Of a stretch of 64,000 nt of DNA, positions 42,373 to 51,137 are shown one piece after another. The notes beneath the pieces were generated by a model. That model saw nothing but the letters and a program-made list of their open reading frames with translations, made no database searches and was not told the DNA's origin. Position numbers and translations under genes: made by a program. This DNA comes from Streptomyces qaidamensis (GTDB taxonomy: Bacteria > Actinomycetota > Actinomycetes > Streptomycetales > Streptomycetaceae). The number at the start of each line of letters is the position of its first letter. Positions within the stretch are counted from its first letter, which is position 1. The DNA lies in NCBI RefSeq assembly GCF_001611795.1, contig NZ_CP015098.1:8742001-8806000 (forward strand), given 5' to 3'.

Positions 42373-45210
42373 TCACCAGGCCGCGTCCTCCCACTGGTCC
42401 AGCAGGGCGTCGGCCGACATCTCCTCGGGCTCGACCGCCGGACTCCGGGTCGGCTGTTCGGTCCAGATCACCTTGCCGCGGGCCATGTAGCGCGTTCCCC
42501 ACCGCCGGGCGAACCGGGCGACCAGGAACAGTCCCCGCCCGCCCTCGTCGGTGATCGCGGCCCTGCGCAGGTGGGGTGAGGTGCTGCTGCCGTCGGCGAC
42601 TTCGCAGATCAGGCTGTCGCCGTCGCGCAGCACCCGCAGCCGGATCGGTCCGATGCCGTAGCGGATGGCGTTGGTGACCAGTTCGCTGACGATCAACTCG
42701 GTCGTGAAGGCCAGCTCCTCCAGTCCCCAGGACCTGAGCCGTCCGGTGACGTCCGCCCTGATGCCCGCGACGACCGAGGGATCGCCGGGCACCTCCCACT
42801 CGGCCACCCGGGAGGGGTCCAGCAGGCGGGTGCGGGCGACGAGCAGGGCGATGTCGTCGCTCGACCGGGCGGGAAGCAACGCGTCGAGGACGTCCTGGCA
42901 GGTCTCCTCCGGAGTGCGGCGAGCGCCGGCCAGAGCGTGGCGCAACGCCTCCAGGCCGCTGTCGATGCCCCGCTCCCGGTCCTCGACCAGACCGTCCGTG
43001 TAGAAGACCAGCCGCGAGCCCTCGGGGAGACTGACCTCGGCGGTCTCGAAAGGTTCGGCGCCGCCCAGGCCGAGCGGCGGTGAACCGGGCACCCGCAGGT
43101 ACTCCACGGTGCCGTCGGGGTGCACCAGAGCCGGCTCCGGATGCCCGGACCGGGACAGGCAGCACATCCCGGACGCCGGATCGTAGACGGCGTAGAGGCA
43201 GGTGGCGCCCGCGACGCTCTCGTGGTCCCGGTCCCCGTTCTCGTCGCTGTCGATCCGTGCGACCAACTCGTCAAGGTGCCCGAGGAGCTCGTCCGGGGGC
43301 AGGTCGAGGGCGGCGAAGTTGTGCACCGCGGTACGCAGCCGGCCCATCGTGGCCGCCGCGTGCAGGCCGTGCCCCACGACGTCGCCGACCACCAGGGCGA
43401 CCCGGGCACCGGGCAGGGGGATCACGTCGAACCAGTCGCCGCTCACGCCCTCCAGGGCGGGCAGGTAGCGGTGGGCGACCTCGACGGCCGAGTGGTCGGG
43501 CAGGGAGCCCGGCAGCAGGCTGCGCTGCAGTGACTCGGCGAGGGTGTGCTCGCGGGTGTAGCGGCGGGCGTTGTCTACGGCGACCGCGGCCCGGGCGGCC
43601 AGTTCCTCGGCGAAGGCCAGATCCTCCCTGCCGAAGGGAGCGCCGTCGGAGCGCCAGAAGCTCGCCATGCCCAGCACCACACCGCGGGCCTGGAGCGGCA
43701 CCGTGATCAGGGAGTGGAAACCGAGATCCAGCACGCGCCGCGCTCGGTCGGGGTCCTGGGCGCTCATCCAGCCGCCCGGAGCGGTCAGGTCGACGTCCAG
43801 GACCGCACGGCCGCGCTCGGCACCGACGGCCGCCGGTGACGAGGGGACGAAGCGGATCAGCTCACCCACCGGATAGAGAGACCGGGCACCGTCGACGCCG
43901 TGCACCGCCACGCGGCGCATCTGCGGACCGGGCCCGGCCGACACCGCACCGCGCAGGATCGGATCCAGCAGGTCGACCGTGGCGGTGTCGGCGAACCGGG
44001 GGACCGCCACCTCGGCCAGTTCCTGCGCGGTACGCACCACGTCCAGTGTCGTTCCGATCCGCACCCCCGCCTCGTACAGCAGCCCCAGCCGCTCCCGGGC
44101 CACCTCCGCCCGGCCCGCCAGTGCCCGCAGTTCCGTCGTGTCGCGCAGGGTCGCCACGCTGCCCGCCGTGCGGTCGTCCGGGTCGACCGGCCGCACGTTG
44201 ACCGCCAGCAGCCGGTCGCCCGCCAGGTGCACCACGTCGGTCGCCGGCCGGCCCGAACCCAGCAGCTCGGCGGTACCCGCCTCCAGACCGAGATTCGTGA
44301 CCCGGCGCTCCTCGGCATCGGCGGGCAGGCCCAGCAGCCGTCGCGCCTCGTCGTTCGCGAGCAGCAGCCGGCCGTCGCTCCCGATGATCAGCACGCCCTC
44401 CCGCACCGCGTGCAGCACCGCGTCGTGATGCTCGTACATGCGCGTCATCTCGGACGGATCCAGGCCGCGGGTCTGCCGCCGCAACCGCCACGAGACCAGC
44501 GCGGTGCCGCCCGCGGCCACCGCGAGCGCGCCGCCGGCGAAACCCAGCAGATGCGGCAGCTGATCCTGCACCACGTCGTCCACACTGGCCACGGTGACCC
44601 CGACCGACACGAAGCCGACGATGGTGATCCCGTTGGTGTCGTAGACCGGAACCGTCGTGTCCACGGCGAGACCGAGACTGCCCTCGAACGTCCTGGTGAA
44701 CGGCCGGTCGGCGGCGCCGCCCTCGCGTACGGCGTAGATGTGCCGGCCGATCAGCTTCGGGTCGGGGTGGGTCCAGCGGAAACCCTGTGGATCGAAGGTC
44801 ACCACGTAGTCGACGCCGGTGTTCTTCCGGGTGTCCTCCGCGCGCGGCTGGAGCAGCTCGGTGGGGTTGCCGGACTTCATGGCGGCCAGCGTTCCCGGGG
44901 CCCGAGCGAAGGACTGGGCGACGCCCTTCGAGAGCTGACGCGCCTCCTGCGTGCTCGACTCCCGCGCCTGCACGACGAGGGCTCCTCCCGCGGCGGCGGC
45001 GAACAGCACCATGATCACCGACTGCAGCAGGAACACCTGGCCGGCGACGCTCCGCACCCTCGGCAGGGTCCCCCATCTCGCTCCCGGGGACCGGGCGCCG
45101 GACTCCTGCCGCGCGTCGTGCCGCCTCGGCCGTCGTGAGGCCGACCGGGTACGCCCCCCGCTGGGCGGAGAGGAGCGGAAGGCCGAGAATCGACCGGGGT
45201 GCCGGAGCAT
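42373..45210 (-). CDS. CitA-like sensor fused to PAS, GAF, PP2C phosphatase and anti-sigma-type ATPase domains
   Basis: 945 aa. A first membrane segment (57-80), an extracytoplasmic CitA/DcuS-type sensor domain (about 81-218, with THPDPKLIGRHIY) and a second membrane segment (220-241) are followed by PAS (255-365), GAF (about 385-545), SpoIIE/PP2C phosphatase (about 570-790; SGDWFDVIPL, VVGDVVGHGLHAA, TDGLVED, SSDDIALLV) and a C-terminal GHKL ATPase (ELIVSELVTNAIRYG, EGGRGLFLVARFA). The receptor should convert an extracellular ligand signal into dephosphorylation and phosphorylation of anti-sigma antagonists. It lies 54 bp after an orphan solute-binding lipoprotein gene in the same direction. 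Confidence 0.85.
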   Translation of the reverse strand: MLRHPGRFSAFRSSPPSGGRTRSASRRPRRHDARQESGARSPGARWGTLPRVRSVAGQVFLLQSVIMVLFAAAAGGALVVQARESSTQEARQLSKGVAQSFARAPGTLAAMKSGNPTELLQPRAEDTRKNTGVDYVVTFDPQGFRWTHPDPKLIGRHIYAVREGGAADRPFTRTFEGSLGLAVDTTVPVYDTNGITIVGFVSVGVTVASVDDVVQDQLPHLLGFAGGALAVAAGGTALVSWRLRRQTRGLDPSEMTRMYEHHDAVLHAVREGVLIIGSDGRLLLANDEARRLLGLPADAEERRVTNLGLEAGTAELLGSGRPATDVVHLAGDRLLAVNVRPVDPDDRTAGSVATLRDTTELRALAGRAEVARERLGLLYEAGVRIGTTLDVVRTAQELAEVAVPRFADTATVDLLDPILRGAVSAGPGPQMRRVAVHGVDGARSLYPVGELIRFVPSSPAAVGAERGRAVLDVDLTAPGGWMSAQDPDRARRVLDLGFHSLITVPLQARGVVLGMASFWRSDGAPFGREDLAFAEELAARAAVAVDNARRYTREHTLAESLQRSLLPGSLPDHSAVEVAHRYLPALEGVSGDWFDVIPLPGARVALVVGDVVGHGLHAAATMGRLRTAVHNFAALDLPPDELLGHLDELVARIDSDENGDRDHESVAGATCLYAVYDPASGMCCLSRSGHPEPALVHPDGTVEYLRVPGSPPLGLGGAEPFETAEVSLPEGSRLVFYTDGLVEDRERGIDSGLEALRHALAGARRTPEETCQDVLDALLPARSSDDIALLVARTRLLDPSRVAEWEVPGDPSVVAGIRADVTGRLRSWGLEELAFTTELIVSELVTNAIRYGIGPIRLRVLRDGDSLICEVADGSSTSPHLRRAAITDEGGRGLFLVARFARRWGTRYMARGKVIWTEQPTRSPAVEPEEMSADALLDQWEDAAW

Positions 45211-45239
45211 ACCGACTCTTTACCATGCGCGTTCATATT

Positions 45240-45253
45240 CAGCCATATGGCTG
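45240..45253. promoter_or_regulatory. 14-bp palindrome between binding protein and sensor genes
   Basis: CAGCCATATGGCTG, perfect and AT-centred, in the 54-bp gap. It may be an operator or a weak hairpin; it lacks the GC-rich stem of the terminators elsewhere in this window. Confidence 0.4.
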
Positions 45254-45264
45254 CATTGAGTCGG

Positions 45265-46353
45265 TCAGGTGCGCGCCCAGTCCTGCCAACGCCTGGTCAC
45301 GGCGTCACGGTTCTCGAGCCACCAGCCGATGTCCAGGTCGAAGCCCGACAGCAGGTGGCCAGGAGTGCTCGGCACATGCACGGCGGTGGACTCGGTGAGG
45401 TGCCCGTAGGCGGCGGGCACCACGGGACCGTCGAGGGAGAGCCGGGCCATGTGGGCCTGCACCTCGGGCCGCAGCGCGAAATCGATCAGCCGGTAGGCGG
45501 CGTCCGGGTTCGCGGAACCCTTGGGAATGCCGAAGCCGTTGCTCTGCCTGCGGGCACCGTTCCACTCGTAGGCGAGGGGAGTCCCGCGCCCGAGGAGGCT
45601 CTGGAGTCGGCCGGCCCAGGTGCTGGAGGCCACGGCACTGCCGCGGGACAGCAGCTCACCGGGCTCCGCGCCGTACTCCCAGAGCGTCCGTACGGAACCC
45701 CTGATCTCGTCCATGACCTTGAAGGCGCGGTCCACGTCGAGGGGGTAGAGCCGGTCGAGCGGCACACCGTCCGCGAGCAGCGCGAACTCCAGTTCCGGAT
45801 AGTCCACCTCGCCCTGCAGCGCGCGGCTGCCCGGGAAGCGCCACAGGCTCCAGAAGTCCGCCCACGACTCGGGCCTCCTCCCGCCGAACGCGTCGGTGCG
45901 GTAGGCGAGGACGCTGGCCCAGTAGCTCTTGCCCACGCCGTTGGGGGTGAGCAGCGACTGGGCGATGCCGGCGTTCCGGGTGTTCTTCAGCCGGCCGTAA
46001 TCCAGTGGCTCGGAGGCGCCCTCGTGCTCGAAGAGCACCAGGTTGGACATGTCGATGTCCATGACGTCGAACCGCGGACGGCCCTCCTTGACCTGGGCGA
46101 GCATCTGCTCGTGCCCGAAGTTCACCACCTTGATCCGGATACCGGTCTCTGCGGTGAACGGGTCGTAGAGGGCCTTCCGGTTCGCCTCGCCGTAGGAGCC
46201 GCCGATGTTCCGCACGATGAGCACTTTGCCGGTCTTGGTGACATTCCGCCCGGCGCGGGTCTCACATGCCGTGAGCGAGGCGGCGGCTGCGCCGAGGGCG
46301 ATCCCGCCGGCACCGGTCAGGAAGGCTCTGCGGTCGAATGCGACGTCTCCCAC
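45265..46353 (-). CDS. spermidine/putrescine-type solute-binding lipoprotein
   Basis: 362 aa. Twin-arginine plus lipobox signal: FDRRAFLTGAGG...ASLTAC with lipidated Cys30. The binding-protein core begins KVLIVRNIGGSYGEANRKAL and contains FDVMDIDMSNLVLFEHEGA, WADFWSLWRFPGSRAL, and GIPKGSANPDAAYRLIDFAL near the end, as in PotD/PotF-like proteins. No permease or ATPase genes are adjacent. Its only partner is the downstream membrane sensor, suggesting ligand sensing rather than uptake, or a permease elsewhere. Confidence 0.85.
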   Translation of the reverse strand: MGDVAFDRRAFLTGAGGIALGAAAASLTACETRAGRNVTKTGKVLIVRNIGGSYGEANRKALYDPFTAETGIRIKVVNFGHEQMLAQVKEGRPRFDVMDIDMSNLVLFEHEGASEPLDYGRLKNTRNAGIAQSLLTPNGVGKSYWASVLAYRTDAFGGRRPESWADFWSLWRFPGSRALQGEVDYPELEFALLADGVPLDRLYPLDVDRAFKVMDEIRGSVRTLWEYGAEPGELLSRGSAVASSTWAGRLQSLLGRGTPLAYEWNGARRQSNGFGIPKGSANPDAAYRLIDFALRPEVQAHMARLSLDGPVVPAAYGHLTESTAVHVPSTPGHLLSGFDLDIGWWLENRDAVTRRWQDWART

Positions 46354-46431
46354 CGGCTGCCTCCACAGTGCCTTCTGGATGATCCGTGACGGAGGTGATT
46401 TCCCGGCCGGCCTCTTCTTCGTGCGGCTTCA

Positions 46432-46771
46432 GTCAGTGTTTACCAGGAAAAGTACTGCCTTCACAGAGGCGTGGTGGGCTGGAGTCCACCACGTGACCGC
46501 GGCGTTTGCCGACGACGTCGCGCAGCGGTAGGCCCTCGGCGCGGCGGGTGAGGTTGTCCAGGAACAGCTCGATGAGCGCTTCCCTCTCACCCATGGTCTC
46601 GCGACACGGACGGCTTCCTCGGAGAACCAGCGGAAGAACCTGGCGCCGTAGGCGACCTCGGCAGCGCATCCGGGGAACGGGGGCGGAAGGCACCGGGTTC
46701 TCGTCCCGCACGGCCGCACAAGCCGTCAGAAAAGACCGGTGTGTGCCGTGCGGGAAAGGTGTCGCCTCGGA
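46432..46771 (-). pseudogene. aldehyde dehydrogenase fragment
   Basis: The minus strand at 46665-46594 reads AEVAYGARFFRWFSEEAVRV, a motif of succinate-semialdehyde dehydrogenase-type enzymes (E(V/I)AYGA.F..WF.EEA.R). Flanking codons are unrelated and no catalytic region remains. The rest of the interval has no recognisable gene. Confidence 0.55.
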
Positions 46772-46960
46772 TCAGATGCCGAGCATGGTGTTGAGGTCGT
46801 CCAGGGACTTCACCGTCACGTAGTCGTAGCCGTGGGTCACCGGGTCGTAGCCGCGGTCCAGCAGAACCAGGTTGCGGAAGCCCATGTCGTGCATCGACTG
46901 GTGGTCGTACCGGGTGTGCGAGGCGACGTGCACGAAGTTCTCGGGGGCCGCGTCGAGCTT
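46772..46960 (-). pseudogene. C-terminal remnant of a HAD-type haloacid dehalogenase
   Basis: Reads KLDAAPENFVHVASHTRYDH, QSMHDMGFRNLVLLDRGYDP and VTVKSLDDLNTMLGI before the stop. The VHVASH..YD....GF...L.DRG pattern matches the end of type II HAD hydrolases. The nucleophile Asp and cap domain are gone. Confidence 0.65.
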
Positions 46961-47021
46961 CTCTCGCGCTCGAGCGCATCGAGGACCTCTGGCTGGAGCC
47001 GCACCCCGAGGCTCGCGTGCC

Positions 47022-47339
47022 GAGGTGCTGGAGGCGTTCACCACGGCGATCGTGACCGCTGTCAGCGTCGTCGCAGTGACGTTGGACCCCGAGTCGGTCT
47101 ACTTCGTGGGCCGGCTGGGTCCGCTCGTCGACGAGGTGCTTTTGGAGGTGCGCGGCCGGCTCGACCGGAGCCTGCCGGCCGCCCCTGAGATCAGACCGGT
47201 GCAGCACCTCATCGGTCTGTCGACCGCGCAGGGAGCGGTGTACGCATGTCTGACGATGGCTCAGGAGCGGCTGCGGGACGCCGTACTCGGGGCACGGCGC
47301 CACAACCAGCCGGCCGAACATTCCGCACCGGCCTTCTGA
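47022..47339 (+). pseudogene. C-terminal remnant of a ROK-family regulator or kinase
   Basis: Reads EVLEAFTTAIVTAVSVVAVT, LDPESVYFVGRLGPLVDEVL and HLIGLSTAQGAVYACLTMAQ. The N.LDPE.(V/I)..(G)G.L......L pattern with a late GA.. helix is the C-terminal half of ROK proteins. The N-terminus, including any helix-turn-helix and the ATP site, is missing. Confidence 0.65.
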
Positions 47340-47385
47340 GGCGGTGGGCGGTCGGCCGGAACAACTCCCCGTGGCCGGCCGGCCC

Positions 47386-48417
47386 CTATCGAGGCAGCTC
47401 CACCGAGAGGTGCGAGGACAGCGAGCGGAGGAAGTCGGCCGCGTCGAAGATCTCGCCGGCGGAGACGACACCGGCCGTCCGGGTCCGTCCGGTGAGGATG
47501 CGGTGCACCGCCTCCACCGCCAGCGGCGCCGTGACCGCGTAGATGTCCCGCCCCCTCGCCACGGCGCGCCGTTCGGCGCCGCCGGAGCGCACGACGACGT
47601 CGACGAGGAAGGTCTGTGCGGACCGCCCGTGCTCGTCGACCACGGTCGGCGTCGGTGTGCCGGGGGCCGACACGTCCCGGGCGGCCTCGGCCGTCATGTA
47701 GGTGCGTACGTCGGGGACGGCCAGGTGGCTGGGGATGGTGACGACGTCGGCCATGGTGAACTCCCCGATGACCGCCCGGGAGCCCAAAGGCTCCGGGAAG
47801 GGCCACTGGAGGGTCGTCGCCTCGTCCCGGCGGTAGTCCAGCCGCCCGTTGCGGTACACCACGCGCGCACCGCCCCGCCGCTCCCGGGAGACCGCGCCGG
47901 CGGCCCGTGTCCCGTCCGTGGGCTGCCAACCGCTCAGCGCGTACGCGACGTGCGCCTCGTCGGCCCCGGTCCAGTCGCCCATGGCCGCGGTGGCCAGCAG
48001 GTCACCGAGTCCGCCGAAGAAGGCCATCGCCGGGACGATCACCGCTCCCGCGGCACGGGCGCGGTCCGCGAAGTGCGCGAACGTGTCCGCGTTCGCCTCG
48101 ATCTCGGCCGCCACATCGACATACGGGACGCCGGCGCGCAGGGCCGCCTCGATCACCGGAGCGGCCGTCGTGGCGAACGGCCCGGCACAGTTGACCACCG
48201 CCGCCGCCCCGGCCAGCGCGCGGTCGAGCGCGTCCGGATCGTCGACCGACGCCGGACGGACCTCCAGCCCGGGGTACGCCGCCGCCAGCGCCTTGAGTTT
48301 CACCTCGTCGCGGCCCGAGAGGACCGGGACGAACCCGCGCTCCAGCAGTTCCGCCACCATGAACCGCCCGGTGTGCCCGTACGCGCCGAACACCGTCACC
48401 GTCTGACCCGGTCCCAT
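47386..48417 (-). CDS. saccharopine dehydrogenase-like NAD(P)-binding protein
   Basis: 343 aa with GGGAGAG before the ATG. Rossmann start VTVFGAYGHTGRFMVAELLE, then LSGRDEVKLKALA, AAVVNCAGPFATTAAPVIEA and GVPYVDVAAE, the pattern of trans-acting enoyl reductase/saccharopine dehydrogenase-like proteins. The C-terminal part has no further known motif. Divergent from a GlxA-type regulator (starts 101 bp apart), which may control it. Confidence 0.85.
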   Translation of the reverse strand: MGPGQTVTVFGAYGHTGRFMVAELLERGFVPVLSGRDEVKLKALAAAYPGLEVRPASVDDPDALDRALAGAAAVVNCAGPFATTAAPVIEAALRAGVPYVDVAAEIEANADTFAHFADRARAAGAVIVPAMAFFGGLGDLLATAAMGDWTGADEAHVAYALSGWQPTDGTRAAGAVSRERRGGARVVYRNGRLDYRRDEATTLQWPFPEPLGSRAVIGEFTMADVVTIPSHLAVPDVRTYMTAEAARDVSAPGTPTPTVVDEHGRSAQTFLVDVVVRSGGAERRAVARGRDIYAVTAPLAVEAVHRILTGRTRTAGVVSAGEIFDAADFLRSLSSHLSVELPR

Positions 48418-48518
48418 GAGCTCTCCCCTGTGCTCGACTGATCAACTGTGGCCATCCTGACGGTGATGAGCATCCGACCGTGAGGGTCTGGAACGACACG
48501 CCCCGTACAATTACGGAC

Positions 48519-49463
48519 ATGACCACTGTCGCGCTGGCCGCCACCGACGGGATGCTGCACTTCGAACTGTCCCTGGCACACGAGGTGTTCGCCGCCGCCC
48601 CGGCCGGGGTGACGGGCCCCTGGTACGACCTCACCGTCTGCGGCCCGGCCGCCGTGCACATCGGCCGGTTCCGGCTGGAACCCGACGCCGGCCTCGACCG
48701 GCTCCGCCACGCCGGCACCGTGATCGTCCCCGGCTGGGCCGACGTCGACGAGGATCCGCCCGAAGGCCTGGTCGACGCCGTGCGCGAGGCCCACGAGGCG
48801 GGCGCGCGGGTGGTCTCCCTGTGCACGGGCGCGTTCGTACTGGCCGCGGCGGGGCTTCTCGACGGGCTGCGCGCCACCACGCACTGGGCGCACACCGATG
48901 AACTGGCCGCCCGTCACCCCCTGGTGGAGGTCGACCCTGACGTGCTGTACGTGGACAACGGCAGGGTGCTCACCTCCGCCGGCAAGGCCGCCGCGCTGGA
49001 CCTGTGCCTGCACCTCGTCCGTCTCGACCTGGGCTCGTCGGTCGCCAACGCCGTCGCCCGCCGCCTGGTCGTACCCCCGCACCGGGCAGGCGGCCAGGCC
49101 CAGTTCGTCACGGCTCCGGTGCCCGACCGGGACGACCACCCGCTCGCCGCCCTGTTCCCCTGGATCATCGAGCGGCTCGACCAGCCGCTGACCGTGGAGG
49201 ACCTGGCCCGCCGGGCCGGAATGAGCTCCCGTCACCTGGGCCGGCACTTCCGAGCGGTGACCGGCACGACCCCTCTGCAGTGGCTGCTGACCCAGCGCAT
49301 CCGGCACGCCCAGGAACTGCTGGAGAAGAGCGACGACAGCGTCGACGCCATCGCGGCGGCCACCGGCATGGGGACCGCCACGACCCTGCGCCGCCACTTC
49401 AACCGCACGGTCGGCGTGCCCCCGGACACGTACCGCAGGACGTTCCGCTCGCGGACACGCTGA
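48519..49463 (+). CDS. GlxA-family AraC-type regulator (second copy)
   Basis: 314 aa from the ATG at 48519; a GTG at 48480 is possible. DJ-1/PfpI-like domain with VSLCTGAFVLAAAGLLDG and TTHWAH, then AraC helix-turn-helices (LARRAGMSSRHLGRHFRAV, AAATGMGTATTLRRHFNRT). It shares architecture with the regulator at 10576-11547 but is clearly a separate subgroup. Likely controls the divergent dehydrogenase-like gene. Confidence 0.87.
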   Translation: MTTVALAATDGMLHFELSLAHEVFAAAPAGVTGPWYDLTVCGPAAVHIGRFRLEPDAGLDRLRHAGTVIVPGWADVDEDPPEGLVDAVREAHEAGARVVSLCTGAFVLAAAGLLDGLRATTHWAHTDELAARHPLVEVDPDVLYVDNGRVLTSAGKAAALDLCLHLVRLDLGSSVANAVARRLVVPPHRAGGQAQFVTAPVPDRDDHPLAALFPWIIERLDQPLTVEDLARRAGMSSRHLGRHFRAVTGTTPLQWLLTQRIRHAQELLEKSDDSVDAIAAATGMGTATTLRRHFNRTVGVPPDTYRRTFRSRTR

Positions 49464-49473
49464 CCCCGGGGAG

Positions 49474-50130
49474 CTACGCCCTGCTGCCGCCGTGCAGGAA
49501 GGCGAACACCCCCTGCGCGCGGGTGCCGTCCGGCGCCTCCCAGGAACCCGCGACATGGCCGGTCGCCCCCTGCGGTGGCACGAACAGGCCATCGGCAGCG
49601 GGCTGCAGGGGCCGGTGCAAGCGGAGGACCAGGCCCTGCGGTGTGGTCAGCGCGGTGCCTTCCCGGTCGTCGGTGACGGTGAGGTCCGTTGACAGGGAGC
49701 CTTCTTCTGGGCGGGAGACGACGATCTCCTGAGCGGGGGTGTCGCTGACGTTGGGGTCCTGGGCCTGGGCCCGCCCCTCGATCAGGGCCACCAACTGGGC
49801 GACCAGCACGGGATCGTGACAGCCGTCGTAGGCCCAGCGCTGCCCCAGCACCCCGTGCTCCATCGTGCCGACGAGGGCGTGCTCCGCCCCTTCGAGCGGG
49901 GCACCGCGATAGGCCAGCGGCACCAGGTACGCGACCGGCCGAGGGCCGGAGACGTCGGTGACCACCATGAACTCGATCCCCACCGCGCCCTGCGGATCGT
50001 CGAGCCGGAAGCCTCCCGCCTTCGCCAGCTCCGGTTCCGCCGCGCCGCGGTACCACGGGCGGGATGGCAGCCAGGCGGTGAGCAGTTCCAGCTTGGCCGG
50101 CTTCAGGGTGGTGTGGTGGATGACGGCCAT
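49474..50130 (-). CDS. maltokinase N-terminal cap-like protein
   Basis: 218 aa from the ATG at 50130. MAVIHHTTLKPAKLELLTAW, PSRPWYRGAAEPELAKAGGF and RLDDPQGAVGIEFMVV match the stand-alone 'CG0192' family, often labelled 1,4-alpha-glucan branching protein in Streptomyces although it resembles the N-terminal cap of maltokinase and has no catalytic domain. Function unknown. The gene ends 10 bp from the convergent regulator gene. Confidence 0.75.
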   Translation of the reverse strand: MAVIHHTTLKPAKLELLTAWLPSRPWYRGAAEPELAKAGGFRLDDPQGAVGIEFMVVTDVSGPRPVAYLVPLAYRGAPLEGAEHALVGTMEHGVLGQRWAYDGCHDPVLVAQLVALIEGRAQAQDPNVSDTPAQEIVVSRPEEGSLSTDLTVTDDREGTALTTPQGLVLRLHRPLQPAADGLFVPPQGATGHVAGSWEAPDGTRAQGVFAFLHGGSRA

Positions 50131-50262
50131 GCCGAGAGTTCCCTTCCGATGCGTCGTACGGGCGATCACACTTTCGCATCCGCGCGGCGCGGGCGGGGTC
50201 CCCAGGACGGGGGCTCGTGCGCGTAGGTTCTGACACTGGGACGCCACGAGGAGGACTGGGCC

Positions 50263-50883
50263 ATGACCACATCGACGGGCAGGGTGGTGTGCGACATCAC
50301 GATCTCGGCCGACGGGTACTCGGCCGGGCTCGGCCAGACGGAGGAGCGGCCGTTCGGGGACGACGGCGGTGACGGCTCGGGTGAACAACTGCACGCCTGG
50401 ATGTTCCGTACACCCGACGAGAACCGGGCCGAGATCGACCGGCTGAACACAGCCGGGGCGTTCATCATGGGACGCAACATGTTCGGCCCGGTGCGGGGCG
50501 CGTGGGACCGCCCGTGGAACGGCTGGTGGGGTGGCGATCCGCCGTTCCACGCGCCGGTGTTCGTGCTCACCCACCACCCGCGCGAGCCGCAGCCGATGGA
50601 GGGCGGCACCACGTTCCACTTCGTCACCGACGGCATCGCGTCGGCCCTGGCCCGGGCACGCGAGGCCGCCGGGGACGGCGGCGTCACCGTCCTCGGCGGC
50701 GCGACCACCGTCAACCAGTACCTCGCCGCCGGCCTGGTCGAGGAGCTGCGGCTGCACATCGTGCCTCTCACGCTCGGCGCCGGCACGCGGCTCTTCGAAG
50801 GCGTCCCGCCGCTGCGACTGGAGCAGGTGACCTCGCGGGCGGCGAGCCGGGTCACGCACCTGACCTACCGCGTGCTGACCTGA
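50263..50883 (+). CDS. RibD C-terminal/dihydrofolate reductase-like protein
   Basis: 206 aa with GAGGAG upstream. VVCDITISADGYSAGLG at the start, AGAFIMGRNMFGP, FVLTHHPREP, and the cofactor-binding VTVLGGATTVNQYLAAGLVE with L.IVPLTLGAGTRLF are the signature of the bacterial DHFR-like RibD family of NADPH-dependent reductases. The pathway is unknown. Its last 19 bases overlap the end of the convergent membrane-protein gene. Confidence 0.87.
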   Translation: MTTSTGRVVCDITISADGYSAGLGQTEERPFGDDGGDGSGEQLHAWMFRTPDENRAEIDRLNTAGAFIMGRNMFGPVRGAWDRPWNGWWGGDPPFHAPVFVLTHHPREPQPMEGGTTFHFVTDGIASALARAREAAGDGGVTVLGGATTVNQYLAAGLVEELRLHIVPLTLGAGTRLFEGVPPLRLEQVTSRAASRVTHLTYRVLT

Positions 50884-51137
50884 GCGCTCGGGAGACCGGA
50901 GAAGATCACTCCCGGATGGGACGGAGCCTCGTTCAGCACCCACAGACCGATCAGTGTGGCGAGCGCGAACACGATGGTGATGAGCACGGTGAGGACGAGC
51001 CGGCGACGGCGTTCGCGGCGCAGCCACTCGCCGCGTGCCGTGCGGTAGGCGTCAGGTGCGGCGCGCACCCCGCCGGCGAGGGCGGCCAGGGCCTCGGTCA
51101 GCTCCCGCTCCGTGCGGTCCGGATCGGTGTGGTTCAT
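50865..51137 (-). CDS. small single-span membrane protein coupled to a sigma factor
   Basis: 90 aa, start overlaps the sigma factor stop (ATGA). A cytosolic helical N-terminus (ERELTEALAALAGGVRAAPD) and basic stretch precede one membrane segment (LVLTVLITIVFALATLIGLW) and a short outer tail. The place of the gene and the inside-then-one-span layout suit an anti-sigma factor, but no zinc-finger or known anti-sigma motif is present. That role is inference. Confidence 0.7.
   Translation of the reverse strand: MNHTDPDRTERELTEALAALAGGVRAAPDAYRTARGEWLRRERRRRLVLTVLITIVFALATLIGLWVLNEAPSHPGVIFSGLPSAQVSTR

Noticed and set aside
46429..46719. Two overlapping leftward frames of 92 and 96 codons as small genes
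   Set aside because: Only a 24-residue stretch resembles an aldehyde dehydrogenase, the frames overlap each other, and neither has a start with a ribosome site.
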